Source: Treponema sp. UBA1793
GTDB lineage: Bacteria; Spirochaetota; Spirochaetia; Treponematales; Treponemataceae
Direction: 5' to 3'
DNA length: 64,000 bases
Assembly (NCBI GenBank): GCA_002314445.1
Contig: DCFX01000020.1
Span: 1-64,000 of the forward strand
In this document: piece by piece, positions 33,565 through 42,511 of the stretch
How the letters are laid out: the number at the start of each line of letters is the position of its first letter
How positions within the stretch are numbered: the first letter of the stretch is position 1
Position numbers and translations under genes: made by a program
The notes under the pieces: model-generated
The model's database searches: none
What the model was told of the DNA's origin: nothing
What the model saw: only the letters and a program-made list of their open reading frames with translations

Positions 33565-33670
33565 TCACATGCTCCTGTAAAGACTGTGAACGTCTCAGGT
33601 GTTCAATATAGAGTGGATAAAATAGAGATATCTGTAATATTTATCATTATATTCACTTGCTTCCTTTAAT

Positions 33671-33699
33671 TTTACAATTTTCTATTACAGGTGTATCCT
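33671..33699 (+). promoter_or_regulatory. Candidate promoter of the CstA-type transporter
   Basis: TTTACA (33671-33676), 17 bases, TATCCT (33694-33699), upstream of AGGAGGG at 33736-33742. A weaker alternative is AT-rich sequence around 33630-33655. Confidence 0.35.
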
Positions 33700-33747
33700 G
33701 ACTGTAACATATGGCAGGCCGATGAGGCGTGTTATAGGAGGGATTAT

Positions 33748-35244
33748 ATGATAACTTTTTTTCTGTGTATCGCGCTGCTTGTAGCGGGATACTTCCTGTA
33801 TGGAAAATTTGTGGAAAAGATTTTCCATCCTGATGCGGACAGGCCGACACCCGCTGTCGCAAACCCGGACGGCATCGATTATGTTCCGATTTCAAACGGA
33901 AAGGCCTTTCTCATTGAACTGCTGAATATTGCCGGACTCGGGCCGATTTTCGGCGCCATTTCCGGTGCATTGTGGGGACCCGGCGTCTATCTCTGGATTG
34001 TCGGAGGTACGATTTTTGCCGGAGGTGTACACGATTATATGTCGGGTATGCTTTCCATCCGCAACGACGGTGCAAGCATTTCCGAAATTACCGGAAAGTA
34101 CATGGGGCCAGTCATGAAGAACGTCATGCGCATATTCAGCGTGGTGCTTCTTGTTATGGTCGGTGTCGTCTTTATGGTCGGGCCTGCGGGGCTTCTTGCA
34201 ATCCTTACGCCAGAATGGATGAACGTAAAAATATGGACGATTGTCATACTTGTATATTATTTTCTTGCAACGCTTCTTCCTGTCGACAAACTTATAGGAC
34301 GTTTTTACCCGGTGTTCGGAGTCTTTCTTATTATTATGGCGCTCGGTGTTTCCATTGCGACTATCGCTAACAACGGCACACGCCCGATGATGGAACTGAC
34401 GCTTGCAAATCTGTATCCTGCCGCGACTCAGAAACCGATCTGGCCACTCATGTTCATCACTGTTGCGTGCGGTGCTATTTCCGGCTTTCATGCAACGCAG
34501 GCTCCTATAGTTTCGCGCACGCTCCGAAATGAAAAAGACGGCCGTAAAATTTTCTATGGTGCAATGGTATGTGAAGGAATTATCGCCATGATCTGGGCGT
34601 CTGCAGCAATCTCTTTTTTCTGGCACAAGGACGGATCAAACGGGCTTGAGAGCCTGCTCAAGATGGGCGGCGGCGGATCAAAGTCCGTCTACGCAATATG
34701 CACAGGACTTCTCGGTTCCGTTGGAGGGGCGATTGCGCTTATCGGTGTTATTGTCTGTCCGATTACATCGGGCGATACAGCTTTCCGCAGCGCGCGCATG
34801 GTCATTTTTGACTGGTTTAAACTTGACGAGAAAAAGATGAAAATCCGCCTTTCAATCGCCGTTCCGCTTCTTCTCATCGGCTACGGTATTTCATTTATTG
34901 ATTACAGCGTTGTGTGGCGTTATTTTTCATGGTCGAACCAGACTCTTGCAATGATAGTACTGTGGGCTGCGGCCGTCTATCTTGCCACGAACTATCCGGA
35001 TAGAAACCGCTGCTGGATTGCAGCCGTTCCTGCCGCTTTCATGTCGGCTGTATCCGTTACATACCTCATGTATGCGCCTGAATGTTTCAACTTCGGCCGT
35101 TTCGGAATGAAGGGGATTACGATTTCGTATGCGGTCGGCATTGCTGCAGCGGTGGTATTCCTTTCCATATTCATACTTACGGCGTATATTCATCCGCAGA
35201 AAAGCCTTGAACGTCAGAAGCTGAACGATTTCAAGCGCAGATAA
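33748..35244 (+). CDS. cstA: CstA-family (carbon starvation) peptide/pyruvate transporter
   Basis: Polytopic membrane protein of 498 residues with about a dozen hydrophobic segments. Family landmarks: NGKAFLIELLNIAGLGPIFG near the N-terminus, GALWGPGVYLWIVGGTIFAGGVHDY, GFHATQAPIVSRT, and the GDTAFRSARM loop. Proteins of this family take up pyruvate or peptides; this is the short form common in anaerobes. Start at the ATG at 33748 with AGGAGGG five bases upstream; the longer frame from 33691 is unsupported. No LytTR/LytS-type regulator lies nearby. Confidence 0.85.
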   Translation: MITFFLCIALLVAGYFLYGKFVEKIFHPDADRPTPAVANPDGIDYVPISNGKAFLIELLNIAGLGPIFGAISGALWGPGVYLWIVGGTIFAGGVHDYMSGMLSIRNDGASISEITGKYMGPVMKNVMRIFSVVLLVMVGVVFMVGPAGLLAILTPEWMNVKIWTIVILVYYFLATLLPVDKLIGRFYPVFGVFLIIMALGVSIATIANNGTRPMMELTLANLYPAATQKPIWPLMFITVACGAISGFHATQAPIVSRTLRNEKDGRKIFYGAMVCEGIIAMIWASAAISFFWHKDGSNGLESLLKMGGGGSKSVYAICTGLLGSVGGAIALIGVIVCPITSGDTAFRSARMVIFDWFKLDEKKMKIRLSIAVPLLLIGYGISFIDYSVVWRYFSWSNQTLAMIVLWAAAVYLATNYPDRNRCWIAAVPAAFMSAVSVTYLMYAPECFNFGRFGMKGITISYAVGIAAAVVFLSIFILTAYIHPQKSLERQKLNDFKRR

Positions 35245-35300
35245 CTAAACGGGATGCCTGGAAATTCTTTTCGGAGCCCAGCTGCATGCAGAATTTTTAA

Positions 35301-36230
35301 TTACTGCTGGCTGTGTTTGTGCATGTCGCGTATTACTTTTATAAGCAGCATGACGAGAAGCACGGCAGCGGCAATAAGAATGCCGAATAGTATCCTGTAA
35401 TTTACAGGCATTTCCTGCTTTTTTACTTCTGAATCTGCAGCTGCTTCCGCAGATTCAGAAGTTTCTGCAGAAACGGCTGTTCCCTGATTGTTACTTTTTT
35501 CCCCGGAGAGTTTTGCCCCCGGGTTCACATTCTGCTCTTCGTAAAGTTTTGTCCCGGGGGTACTTTTCTGTTCTTCTGCAGATTCTGCCTGCGGCGTATG
35601 GACTGGTTCTGCTGCCGCTGGTACTTCCTGTTTTACGAATACGAACGGTATGACGATACGTGTTTTTCCCGGCCAGTATTTATATGAAGCTGCAAGACCT
35701 GTAACTGCTGTTTCATTGCTGAATGCAGCAAGAACATCAGGATTGAAATTTGCAGCAAAATAATCATTTTCATCGTAATGATTGTTATTCCACCAGCAGA
35801 CTTTTACTGCGATTTTGTCAGCCTGTTCCATCGGGATATCATATGCAGTTTCTATGTAGCCGGAAACAATACGGAACAGACCTTTCGTCGTCGTTACACC
35901 TGCAGGTTTACTGATATAGATGACGTCTGCGCCGGCCTTTGTATCAGAAGAATAAACTCTCATTGCCTTGTATTTATATGACGGTGCACCGTTTACATAC
36001 GGGGCAGATTTTTTCTGAGTCTGTTCCTGATAGCGGATTTCTTTGCCGAGTGTACGTCCCGTATCCCTGATTTGTTTTCCGGTGCTGTATTCAAGCCGTG
36101 AAACAGGAGACTTATCCTCGATGAATCGTACTTTTTTTGCTTCGTCGAGAAGTTTCGTGTCGATTTCGACCGCAGAAAGCATTCCTGCAAAAAATACAAG
36201 CGGCAGACCAAGTGTTAATTTTTTATACAT
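35301..36230 (-). CDS. Uncharacterised exported protein with C-terminal membrane anchor
   Basis: Protein of 309 residues that I do not recognise. It has a signal peptide (LGLPLVFFAGMLSA), a globular region of about 180 residues with KTRIVIPFVFV at its end, a low-complexity stretch (about 205-270) of imperfect repeats such as TPGTKLYEEQN, NPGAKLSGEKS, rich in E, S, A and P, and a terminal membrane helix (about 278-300) followed by a short basic tail. This suggests a periplasmic domain tethered to the inner membrane. Start at 36230 with GAGGT upstream; it is divergent from argH. Confidence 0.65.
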   Translation of the reverse strand: MYKKLTLGLPLVFFAGMLSAVEIDTKLLDEAKKVRFIEDKSPVSRLEYSTGKQIRDTGRTLGKEIRYQEQTQKKSAPYVNGAPSYKYKAMRVYSSDTKAGADVIYISKPAGVTTTKGLFRIVSGYIETAYDIPMEQADKIAVKVCWWNNNHYDENDYFAANFNPDVLAAFSNETAVTGLAASYKYWPGKTRIVIPFVFVKQEVPAAAEPVHTPQAESAEEQKSTPGTKLYEEQNVNPGAKLSGEKSNNQGTAVSAETSESAEAAADSEVKKQEMPVNYRILFGILIAAAVLLVMLLIKVIRDMHKHSQQ

Positions 36231-36279
36231 ATTGACCTCGGTTCCATATCGTCTTAATTTTGTACTATACACCAAAACA

Positions 36280-36308
36280 TTGTAAAAAGATACTCTTTAC
36301 GATATACT
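36280..36308 (+). promoter_or_regulatory. argH promoter, predicted near-leaderless
   Basis: TTGTAA (36280-36285), 17 bases, TATACT (36303-36308), then seven bases to the ATG at 36316, with no Shine-Dalgarno. Confidence 0.55.
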
Positions 36309-36315
36309 TAACTTT

Positions 36316-37734
36316 ATGGATAAGCACGGAACAATGACTGCCGGTAATCATGCAGCACTCTGGCACGGACGTTTTGAAGATGGTCCCGACGCTCAGGCCG
36401 TTTCATTTGAAACTTCAATTCATGTTGACGAGCGTATGGCTCTTGACGATATTCAGGGCAGCAGGGCTCATGCAGAGATGCTTGCCTGTACAAAAATAAT
36501 TACGCGCGGTGAAGCCGATTCTATCATACAGGGACTTGATTCAATCAGAAATGATCTTGAATCAGGTGCGCTTGCAATAGATTATTCCGCCGAAGATATT
36601 CATTCCTTTATAGAAGCAACGCTTACCGACCGTATAGGTGAGGCCGGTAAGAAAGTACATACCGGACGCAGCCGCAATGATCAGATTGCACTCGATGAGC
36701 GGCTGTACCTGCGCCGTGTTGTCCCTGAACTTCAACAGCAGATTCTTAACTTGATTCGTATGCTTGCAGATACAGCGGCGAAACATACTCATTCACTCAT
36801 GCCGGGATTTACACACATGCAGCATGCTCAGCCGGTAACGCTTGCGCATCATTTATGCGCCTGGGCGTGGATGTTTTCCCGCGATTACGGACGTCTCGGA
36901 GATGCACTCAGCCGTATTTCTCTGTCGCCGATTGGAGCCTGTGCACTTGCAGGGAGCGGGCTGCCCCTCGACAGGAAACTGGAAGCGGAGCTGCTTGGTT
37001 TTAAAGGTGCAACACAGAATTCGCTTGACAGCGTTTCCGACCGCGATTACTGTATTGAGCTTTCCTCTGCTTTTGCACTGCTTCAAACCCATCTTTCCCG
37101 TTGCTGTGAGGAGATTGTTCTCTGGTCTACGACGGAATTTTCCTTTATTGACTTGAGCGAACGCTGGTCAACAGGCAGTTCAATCATGCCTCAGAAAAAG
37201 AATCCCGATTTTGCAGAGCTTATCAGAGGCCGGACCGGCAAAGTGTATGGAGATCTTTTTGCTCTTCTTACGATGATGAAAGGCCTTCCCCTTGCATATG
37301 ACCGCGACATGCAGGAAGATAAGGAAAGCCTGTTTGATGCGTTTGACACAGTGAGTTCGTGTCTGTCAGTCTTTGTACAGATGGTTTCGACTGCCAGATG
37401 GAACACTCAGCGTATGGCGGCCGCATGTGAAGACGGCTATCTTAATGCGACTGATGTTGCCGACTACCTTGTCAGTAAAGGAATGCCGTTCAGAACTGCC
37501 CACGGAGTTTCTGCCCGCGCCGTACGCCTTGCCCTGAAAAAAGATTTACGCCTTGAAGATTTAACGCTTGAAGAATTTAAATCATGTTCGGAACTTATTG
37601 AAGAGGATATCTATACATTTATTACTCCGGAGGCATGCGTTTCTTCCCGTCGGACGGAAGGAGGTCCTGCTCCGGAATGCGTAGACAGACAGATAGAACT
37701 GCTTAGGAAGTTTGCATCAGGAGAGGAGAAATAA
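36316..37734 (+). CDS. argH: Argininosuccinate lyase
   Basis: Fumarase-superfamily lyase of 472 residues that splits argininosuccinate into arginine and fumarate. Conserved regions are visible: LWHGRFEDG at the N-terminus, TGRSRNDQIALD, the catalytic His in PGFTHMQHAQPVTLAHH, and the signature loop GSSIMPQKKNPD with the catalytic Ser. It lacks a C-terminal acetyltransferase fusion. No other arg gene is in the window. The ATG follows TATACT by seven bases with no ribosome site. Confidence 0.93.
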   Translation: MDKHGTMTAGNHAALWHGRFEDGPDAQAVSFETSIHVDERMALDDIQGSRAHAEMLACTKIITRGEADSIIQGLDSIRNDLESGALAIDYSAEDIHSFIEATLTDRIGEAGKKVHTGRSRNDQIALDERLYLRRVVPELQQQILNLIRMLADTAAKHTHSLMPGFTHMQHAQPVTLAHHLCAWAWMFSRDYGRLGDALSRISLSPIGACALAGSGLPLDRKLEAELLGFKGATQNSLDSVSDRDYCIELSSAFALLQTHLSRCCEEIVLWSTTEFSFIDLSERWSTGSSIMPQKKNPDFAELIRGRTGKVYGDLFALLTMMKGLPLAYDRDMQEDKESLFDAFDTVSSCLSVFVQMVSTARWNTQRMAAACEDGYLNATDVADYLVSKGMPFRTAHGVSARAVRLALKKDLRLEDLTLEEFKSCSELIEEDIYTFITPEACVSSRRTEGGPAPECVDRQIELLRKFASGEEK

Positions 37735-37740
37735 ATTGTC

Positions 37741-38952
37741 ATGAGCTGTGACGATACGAAACTTGGAGAATGCATAAAAGTCATCTTCAGGGAGACTGAA
37801 TATGATGTTTTTGAACAGAAAATCATATTACTGTCTGATCCTCATGATATATATCGTACTGCTGCAGAATTTATTATCTCCAGAATGAAACCCGATTTTG
37901 TTATGTTTTATGCCGGCCGGCAGAAGACGGAAAGTAAAATACAGTACTGCATAAAACTGAAAAAGATGGAATGCAATATTAACCAGTATATGAAGGAACG
38001 CAGGGATGCCGCCATTGACGACGATTCTGCCTTCCTGCATCCGTCCGGCTGTCTGTCAATTCCTTATAAACCCGGGTCAGGTTCTGCAGGCTGTATTTAT
38101 ATAGGTCCTTCAGGCGTGAATAATTATACATGTGAACAGGCAAAACCTCTTATACCGCTTATCCGTATCCTGAATAAGGCTTTGCTGTATCATGAAGCAG
38201 AGATGGCTCGTAATGAAAGGAACTGGCTTCAGGAAGCCTTTTCTCATTATGTATCGCCCGATGTCGTCCAGAATATTCTGCAGAATCCTGATATGATTCA
38301 TCTCGGCGGTGAAAAGAAATTTCTTACGTGCATTTTTACGGATCTGCAGGGGTTTACACCTCTTTCCGAAAAAATGGATCCTATTCTGCTTGTCCGCGTT
38401 CTTAACATGTACCTCACTGAAATGAGTCAGGTTATAATGGCTTTGGGCGGAACGATCGACAAATTTGAGGGTGATGCAATTATGGCATTTTTCGGCGCGC
38501 CCCATGAACTGAAGGATCATGCGGTCAGGTGCTGTCTTGCAGCCCTTCGTATGAAACGCATGGAAAAGGTTCTTAACGACCAGCTTATAAGTGAAGGGCT
38601 TATTGAAGCACCGCTCTTTACGCGCATCGGAATAAATTCCGGCGATATGGTTGTCGGAAATGTCGGTTCTATACAGCGGCTTGACTATACTGTCATTGGC
38701 GGTAACGTGAATATAGCATCCCGGCTTGAAACAGCAAACAAAGATTACAATACGTCTATACTTATAAGCGGAGCAACGTATGAACTTGTTAAAAATTTTT
38801 TCGACTGTTCTTCTCTGGGATATATTACTTTGAGGGGTGTAAGAAATGCAGTGGAAGTTTTTGAACTTGTAGAACAGAAGGACGGCGTGGATTTAGAATA
38901 TGATAATTTTTCCGGAGAATGGGAGACTATTCCGGAACTGGAAAGTGTATAA
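37741..38952 (+). CDS. Class III adenylate cyclase
   Basis: Soluble cyclase of 403 residues. An N-terminal GAF-like or unclassified sensory region (about 1-160) precedes the CHD catalytic domain (about 190-365). Metal Asps are in CIFTDLQGFT and FEGDAIMAFFG; the substrate pair K (DKFEGD) and D (RLDYTVIGGNVN) specify ATP rather than GTP; N and R of the transition-state pair appear in GGNVNIASRLE. Product would be cAMP. It starts six bases after argH with GAGGAG before it, so the two genes are co-transcribed. Confidence 0.9.
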   Translation: MSCDDTKLGECIKVIFRETEYDVFEQKIILLSDPHDIYRTAAEFIISRMKPDFVMFYAGRQKTESKIQYCIKLKKMECNINQYMKERRDAAIDDDSAFLHPSGCLSIPYKPGSGSAGCIYIGPSGVNNYTCEQAKPLIPLIRILNKALLYHEAEMARNERNWLQEAFSHYVSPDVVQNILQNPDMIHLGGEKKFLTCIFTDLQGFTPLSEKMDPILLVRVLNMYLTEMSQVIMALGGTIDKFEGDAIMAFFGAPHELKDHAVRCCLAALRMKRMEKVLNDQLISEGLIEAPLFTRIGINSGDMVVGNVGSIQRLDYTVIGGNVNIASRLETANKDYNTSILISGATYELVKNFFDCSSLGYITLRGVRNAVEVFELVEQKDGVDLEYDNFSGEWETIPELESV

Positions 38953-38987
38953 AAAATGCGGAAGAGCTTTAATAACAGGAGATTTCT

Positions 38988-39803
38988 ATGAAAAAGATTG
39001 TGAAGGCTGCGGTTGTATGTGCAGCAGTTGTGTCGGTTTGCTTTGCAGGCTGCAGGAAACAGACAAAGACGAATGGCGATACGTCTCTAAGTGATTTGAA
39101 GAGCCGCGGTGTATTTGTGCTTGGACTGGACGATTCGTTTCCTCCGCTTGGTTTCCGCAACGAGAACAATGAGATTGTCGGTTACGATATAGATCTTGCA
39201 AAAGAGGTTGCAAAACGCCTCGGTGCCGAATTTAAGGCTCAGCCGATTGACTGGGATGCAAAAGAGATGGAACTCAATACCGGAAAGATAGACTGCATAT
39301 GGAATGGTTTTACCATAACGAAAGAACGGGAAGAAGCACTTGCGTTTACAAAACCGTATCTGAACAACGAGCAGGTTCTCGTTGTCCGGAACGACAGCGG
39401 AATTAAATCGCTTGCTGATATGTCGGGAAAAGTTGTCGGACTGCAAAGCGGATCAAGCGCACAGGAGGCCGTCAACGGCAATGCAGGTTTTGCCGGCTCC
39501 ATAAAAAATCAGATATTGTTTAAAGATAATGTCACCGCGCTCAACGATCTTGAAATCCGGGGCGTTGACGGCGTCGTTATGGACAGTGTTGTTGCCGATT
39601 ACAGTATTGCGGCGACGAAAAAACCTTTTTCTGTAATAGACGAACCACTGTCGAAAGAAGAATACGGTGTGGCATTCAGAAAGGGCGACATTGCTCTGCG
39701 CGATGAAGTCCAGAAAATCCTTGAGGAAATGCAGAAAGACGGGACTGCTGCAGCTGTTTCCATAAAGTGGTTCGGACGCGATATTTCTGTTATTGGTAAA
39801 TAA
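38988..39803 (+). CDS. Polar amino acid ABC transporter, substrate-binding lipoprotein
   Basis: SBP_bac_3-type binding protein of 271 residues. The signal peptide ends in a lipobox (VCFAGC). The mature protein has the usual GVFVLGLDDSFPPLGFR, EIVGYDIDLAKEVAKRLG and IWNGFTITKEREEALAFTKPY blocks of glutamine/cystine/basic amino acid binders. Exact ligand is not readable. AGGAG before the ATG. First gene of a three-gene importer with the permease and ATPase below. Confidence 0.9.
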   Translation: MKKIVKAAVVCAAVVSVCFAGCRKQTKTNGDTSLSDLKSRGVFVLGLDDSFPPLGFRNENNEIVGYDIDLAKEVAKRLGAEFKAQPIDWDAKEMELNTGKIDCIWNGFTITKEREEALAFTKPYLNNEQVLVVRNDSGIKSLADMSGKVVGLQSGSSAQEAVNGNAGFAGSIKNQILFKDNVTALNDLEIRGVDGVVMDSVVADYSIAATKKPFSVIDEPLSKEEYGVAFRKGDIALRDEVQKILEEMQKDGTAAAVSIKWFGRDISVIGK

Positions 39804-39805
39804 AA

Positions 39806-40474
39806 ATGATAAAAATGCTCCAGTCGATGCTGCAGGGGTCTGTGACATCTCTGGAAGTATTCTTTCTCACTCTGGTTTTTGCAGTGCCTCTCGCTCTACC
39901 TGTTGCTGCCGGCCGCATGACAAAGAATAAAATACTTTCAGCAGTCACTAAAATATTTCTCCTCATAATCCGCGGAACGCCGCTCATGCTGCAGCTGCTC
40001 GTCGTTTATTTCGGGCCGGGGCTGTTATGCATATGGATTAATAAACAGTTTGGAACGGATATACGTCTTACGTGGCCGCGCTTTCTTGCGGCAAATGTTG
40101 CCCTTATCATAAACTATGCCGCGTATTTTGCGGAAATTTACCGCGGCGGCATTGAGTCTGTTCCTCAGGGGCAGTACGAAGCCGCAAAAGTACTCGGTTA
40201 TACGAAAAATCAGACGTTTTTTTATATAATTTTACCGCAGGTTGTTAAACGCATCATTCCTGCAATGGGCAATGAAGTAATTACACTTGTAAAGGATACA
40301 GCTCTCGTGCAGATAATCGGCGTATCGGAACTTCTGCGCGTGGCTCAGGAAACTCAGAGCAGACTGTTTTCGTTCATGCCGCTTTTTGTGGCAGGTGTTT
40401 TCTATTTTGTCATGAACTGGGCGGTCGAAGCAATATTCGTAAGAATTGAAAAACGGCTAGCATATTATAAATGA
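39806..40474 (+). CDS. Polar amino acid ABC transporter permease
   Basis: HisM/GlnP-type permease of 222 residues, about five membrane helices. The motif RGTPLMLQLLVVYFG and the EAA loop GGIESVPQGQYEAAKVLGYT, followed by VIPQV-type ILPQVVKRIIPAMGNE, are typical. It begins two bases after the binding-protein stop without a clear ribosome site, so translation is probably coupled. A single permease gene suggests a homodimer. Confidence 0.92.
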   Translation: MIKMLQSMLQGSVTSLEVFFLTLVFAVPLALPVAAGRMTKNKILSAVTKIFLLIIRGTPLMLQLLVVYFGPGLLCIWINKQFGTDIRLTWPRFLAANVALIINYAAYFAEIYRGGIESVPQGQYEAAKVLGYTKNQTFFYIILPQVVKRIIPAMGNEVITLVKDTALVQIIGVSELLRVAQETQSRLFSFMPLFVAGVFYFVMNWAVEAIFVRIEKRLAYYK

Positions 40475-40490
40475 GTCAGAACAGGTTGTC

Positions 40491-41249
40491 ATGGAACAGT
40501 CAGAAGAAATAATCAGAGTTGAAAATCTGTCGAAATCGTTCGGTACGACAGAGGTTATAAGGGATATATCTTTTTCCGTATACAAAGGCGAAGTACTCGG
40601 TATTATAGGCCCGTCAGGAAGCGGCAAGTCTACAATTCTACGCTGCATCACTCAGCTTGAATCTGTTTCCGGCGGTTCGATTACGATTTGCGGCAGAAGT
40701 CTTGTAAAGGACTGTGTGTATGCCGGTAAAAAGGAACTGCGCGACATTGCACTTAAAGTCGGCCTCGTATTCCAGAACTTCAATTTGTTTCCGCACTATT
40801 CGGTGCTTAAAAACGTAACCGACGCGCAGATTCATGTATTGGGAAAATCGAAAGAGGAAGCGGAATATACTGCGGCACAGCTTTTGGCACGGGTCGGTCT
40901 GTCTGCAAAGGCCGACAGTTACCCGTGTGAACTTTCCGGCGGGCAGCAGCAGCGTGTATCGATTGCACGTTCCCTTGCCTTGAAACCGGAAGTTCTCCTG
41001 TTTGATGAACCGACGAGCGCACTTGATCCGGAGCTTACCGGTGAAATTCTTGCAGTCATAAAGGATCTTGCTGCAGAAAAAATGACGATGGTAGTTGTTA
41101 CGCACGAAATGGCATTCGCCCGCGACACCAGCAATCATATCATTTTTATGGACGGCGGCGTCATTGTGGAAGAAGGCAGTCCGCAGGAAGTAATCAATAA
41201 TCCGAAACAGACACGCACAAGGTCTTTTCTTGCGAGATTTAATGCTTGA
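40491..41249 (+). CDS. Polar amino acid ABC transporter ATP-binding protein
   Basis: GlnQ-type ATPase of 252 residues. Walker A GPSGSGKST, Q-loop VFQNFNLFPH, signature LSGGQQQR, Walker B VLLFDEPTSALD and the switch His in VVTHEM are intact. It completes the importer with the two preceding genes. The Walker-A-distal insert DCVYAGKKELRD is slightly unusual. The ribosome site CAGG is weak; the start lies 16 bases after the permease stop. Confidence 0.93.
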   Translation: MEQSEEIIRVENLSKSFGTTEVIRDISFSVYKGEVLGIIGPSGSGKSTILRCITQLESVSGGSITICGRSLVKDCVYAGKKELRDIALKVGLVFQNFNLFPHYSVLKNVTDAQIHVLGKSKEEAEYTAAQLLARVGLSAKADSYPCELSGGQQQRVSIARSLALKPEVLLFDEPTSALDPELTGEILAVIKDLAAEKMTMVVVTHEMAFARDTSNHIIFMDGGVIVEEGSPQEVINNPKQTRTRSFLARFNA

Positions 41250-41263
41250 AATACCTGCATTTA

Positions 41264-41292
41264 TTGACTTTGCATATTTTTTTCATTAAAAT
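41264..41292 (+). promoter_or_regulatory. Promoter of the rpsP-trmD-rplS operon
   Basis: TTGACT (41264-41269), 17 bases, TAAAAT (41287-41292). Transcription would start near 41299 and leave a leader of about 97 bases before rpsP. Confidence 0.7.
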
Positions 41293-41298
41293 AGAAGC

Positions 41299-41390
41299 TC
41301 ACACTGTAAGGTGTATAGGCTGCTTTTCGCAGTTTATTCAATTATGTATTTCAGAACTTGGCTCTGTTCGGTTCGAGTTCTAATGGAGGA
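41299..41390 (+). promoter_or_regulatory. Structured rpsP leader
   Basis: The leader can form three hairpins: ACACT/GGTGT near 41300-41314, GGCTGC/GCAG near 41318-41333, and AGAACT (41353-41358)/AGTTCT (41376-41381), the last ending four bases before the GGAGG ribosome site (41385-41389). The position suggests control of translation, possibly by S16 or another operon product; this is inference. Confidence 0.4.
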
Positions 41391-41395
41391 ATAAA

Positions 41396-41647
41396 GTGGT
41401 CAAAATAAGACTTAAGAAGTTCGGTACTCAAAAACGTCCGTACTATCGTGTTATCGTCATTGACGAGCGCAAGCCGCGCGATGGTACAGCCATTGAAGAG
41501 GTCGGTACGTATCAGCCAATTGAACCGGCTGACAAACAGATTAACCTCAACATGGATCGTGTAAAGTACTGGATGAGCGTCGGTGCACAGCCTACAGACG
41601 TCGTCGGAAAGCTCATCAACAAACAGACTAAAGCACAGTCAAAGTAA
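41396..41647 (+). CDS. rpsP: 30S ribosomal protein S16
   Basis: Ribosomal protein of 83 residues, normal size. The N-terminal VKIRLKKFGTQKRPYYRVIVIDERKPRDG is characteristic and unmistakable. The start codon is GTG (41396), six bases after GGAGG. First gene of a cluster that also holds khpA, rimM, trmD and rplS, an order shared by many bacteria. Confidence 0.97.
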   Translation: MVKIRLKKFGTQKRPYYRVIVIDERKPRDGTAIEEVGTYQPIEPADKQINLNMDRVKYWMSVGAQPTDVVGKLINKQTKAQSK

Positions 41648-41666
41648 ATTACCGGAGTAACTGGAA

Positions 41667-41900
41667 ATGGAAAAAGACCTGATCGAATATATCGCGAAAT
41701 CACTGGTCGACGATCCTTCAGCTGTATCGGTAACTGAAACAGAAGGTGAACGAGGACCTGTTCTTCAGCTGAAAGTGGCTGACAGCGACATTGGCAAGGT
41801 AATCGGCAAATACGGCCGTATTGCGAAAGCTATGCGTACGGTTTTGAGCGCATCTGCAGCAAAGGACGGAAAACACTGCAGTCTCGATATCCTTGATTGA
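41667..41900 (+). CDS. khpA: KH-domain RNA-binding protein KhpA
   Basis: Protein of 77 residues consisting of a single KH domain; the GxxG loop is in KVIGKYGRIAKAMR. KhpA partners with KhpB/Jag in RNA binding linked to cell division and ribosome function in other bacteria. It lies 19 bases after rpsP, the conserved position for this gene. Confidence 0.92.
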   Translation: MEKDLIEYIAKSLVDDPSAVSVTETEGERGPVLQLKVADSDIGKVIGKYGRIAKAMRTVLSASAAKDGKHCSLDILD

Positions 41901-41907
41901 GCCGTCG

Positions 41908-42507
41908 ATGAAAGAACAGCTTATTGTAGGTTTTATCCGTGCTCCTCACGGAATAACGGGTGAATTTAAAGTAGAGAGTGCTTCCGGAGCATACGAACAT
42001 ATTGTAGCGCTGAAGAATGTCACTTTACGGCACGGAACGGAAACGAAAATCTGCGGTGTAGAATATGCAGATATCGGCGGAAATTGCGTGTACATGAAAC
42101 TGGCGGGAGTCAACTCACCGGAAGATGCACGAAAGTACAACAACTGGGAAATAGTAGTACCGCGCGAGTACGCTTATCCTTTGAAAGAGGGAGAGTGGTA
42201 CATCGAAGATCTTAGAAATTGTTCTCTTATTTATGAGAACGGCTGTGAAAACAGCAGAGTCGGACCGGCAGCTGAGGCTGCACCTGCCGAAAAGGTGGGA
42301 ACGATCACAGACGTATTGGAAGGCGGAGCAGCCTACCTCTTTGAGGTTACACTCTCCGAGAGTTGCAATGTTTTGTCGGATACTGTCAAATTGACTGCTT
42401 CGGGAAGTCCCCGTACAGTTCTTGTGCCCTTTACGGAGGAGCACATCGGTAAAATTGATATTGACAACAAAACAGTACAGCTGATGCACCTCTGGATTCT
42501 GGAGTAA
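41908..42507 (+). CDS. rimM: 16S rRNA processing protein RimM
   Basis: Ribosome maturation factor of 199 residues for the 30S head. The N-terminal domain begins VGFIRAPHGITGEFKV, the PRC-barrel half follows from about residue 90 (EGEWYIEDL) and the end LVPFTEEHIGKIDIDNKTV is typical. An insert of about 20 residues (ENGCENSRVGPAAEAAPAEK) sits between the two halves. I start at the ATG at 41908, since the TTG at 41893 overlaps khpA and has no support. No clear ribosome site; coupled to khpA. Confidence 0.9.
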   Translation: MKEQLIVGFIRAPHGITGEFKVESASGAYEHIVALKNVTLRHGTETKICGVEYADIGGNCVYMKLAGVNSPEDARKYNNWEIVVPREYAYPLKEGEWYIEDLRNCSLIYENGCENSRVGPAAEAAPAEKVGTITDVLEGGAAYLFEVTLSESCNVLSDTVKLTASGSPRTVLVPFTEEHIGKIDIDNKTVQLMHLWILE

Positions 42508-42511
42508 TTCC

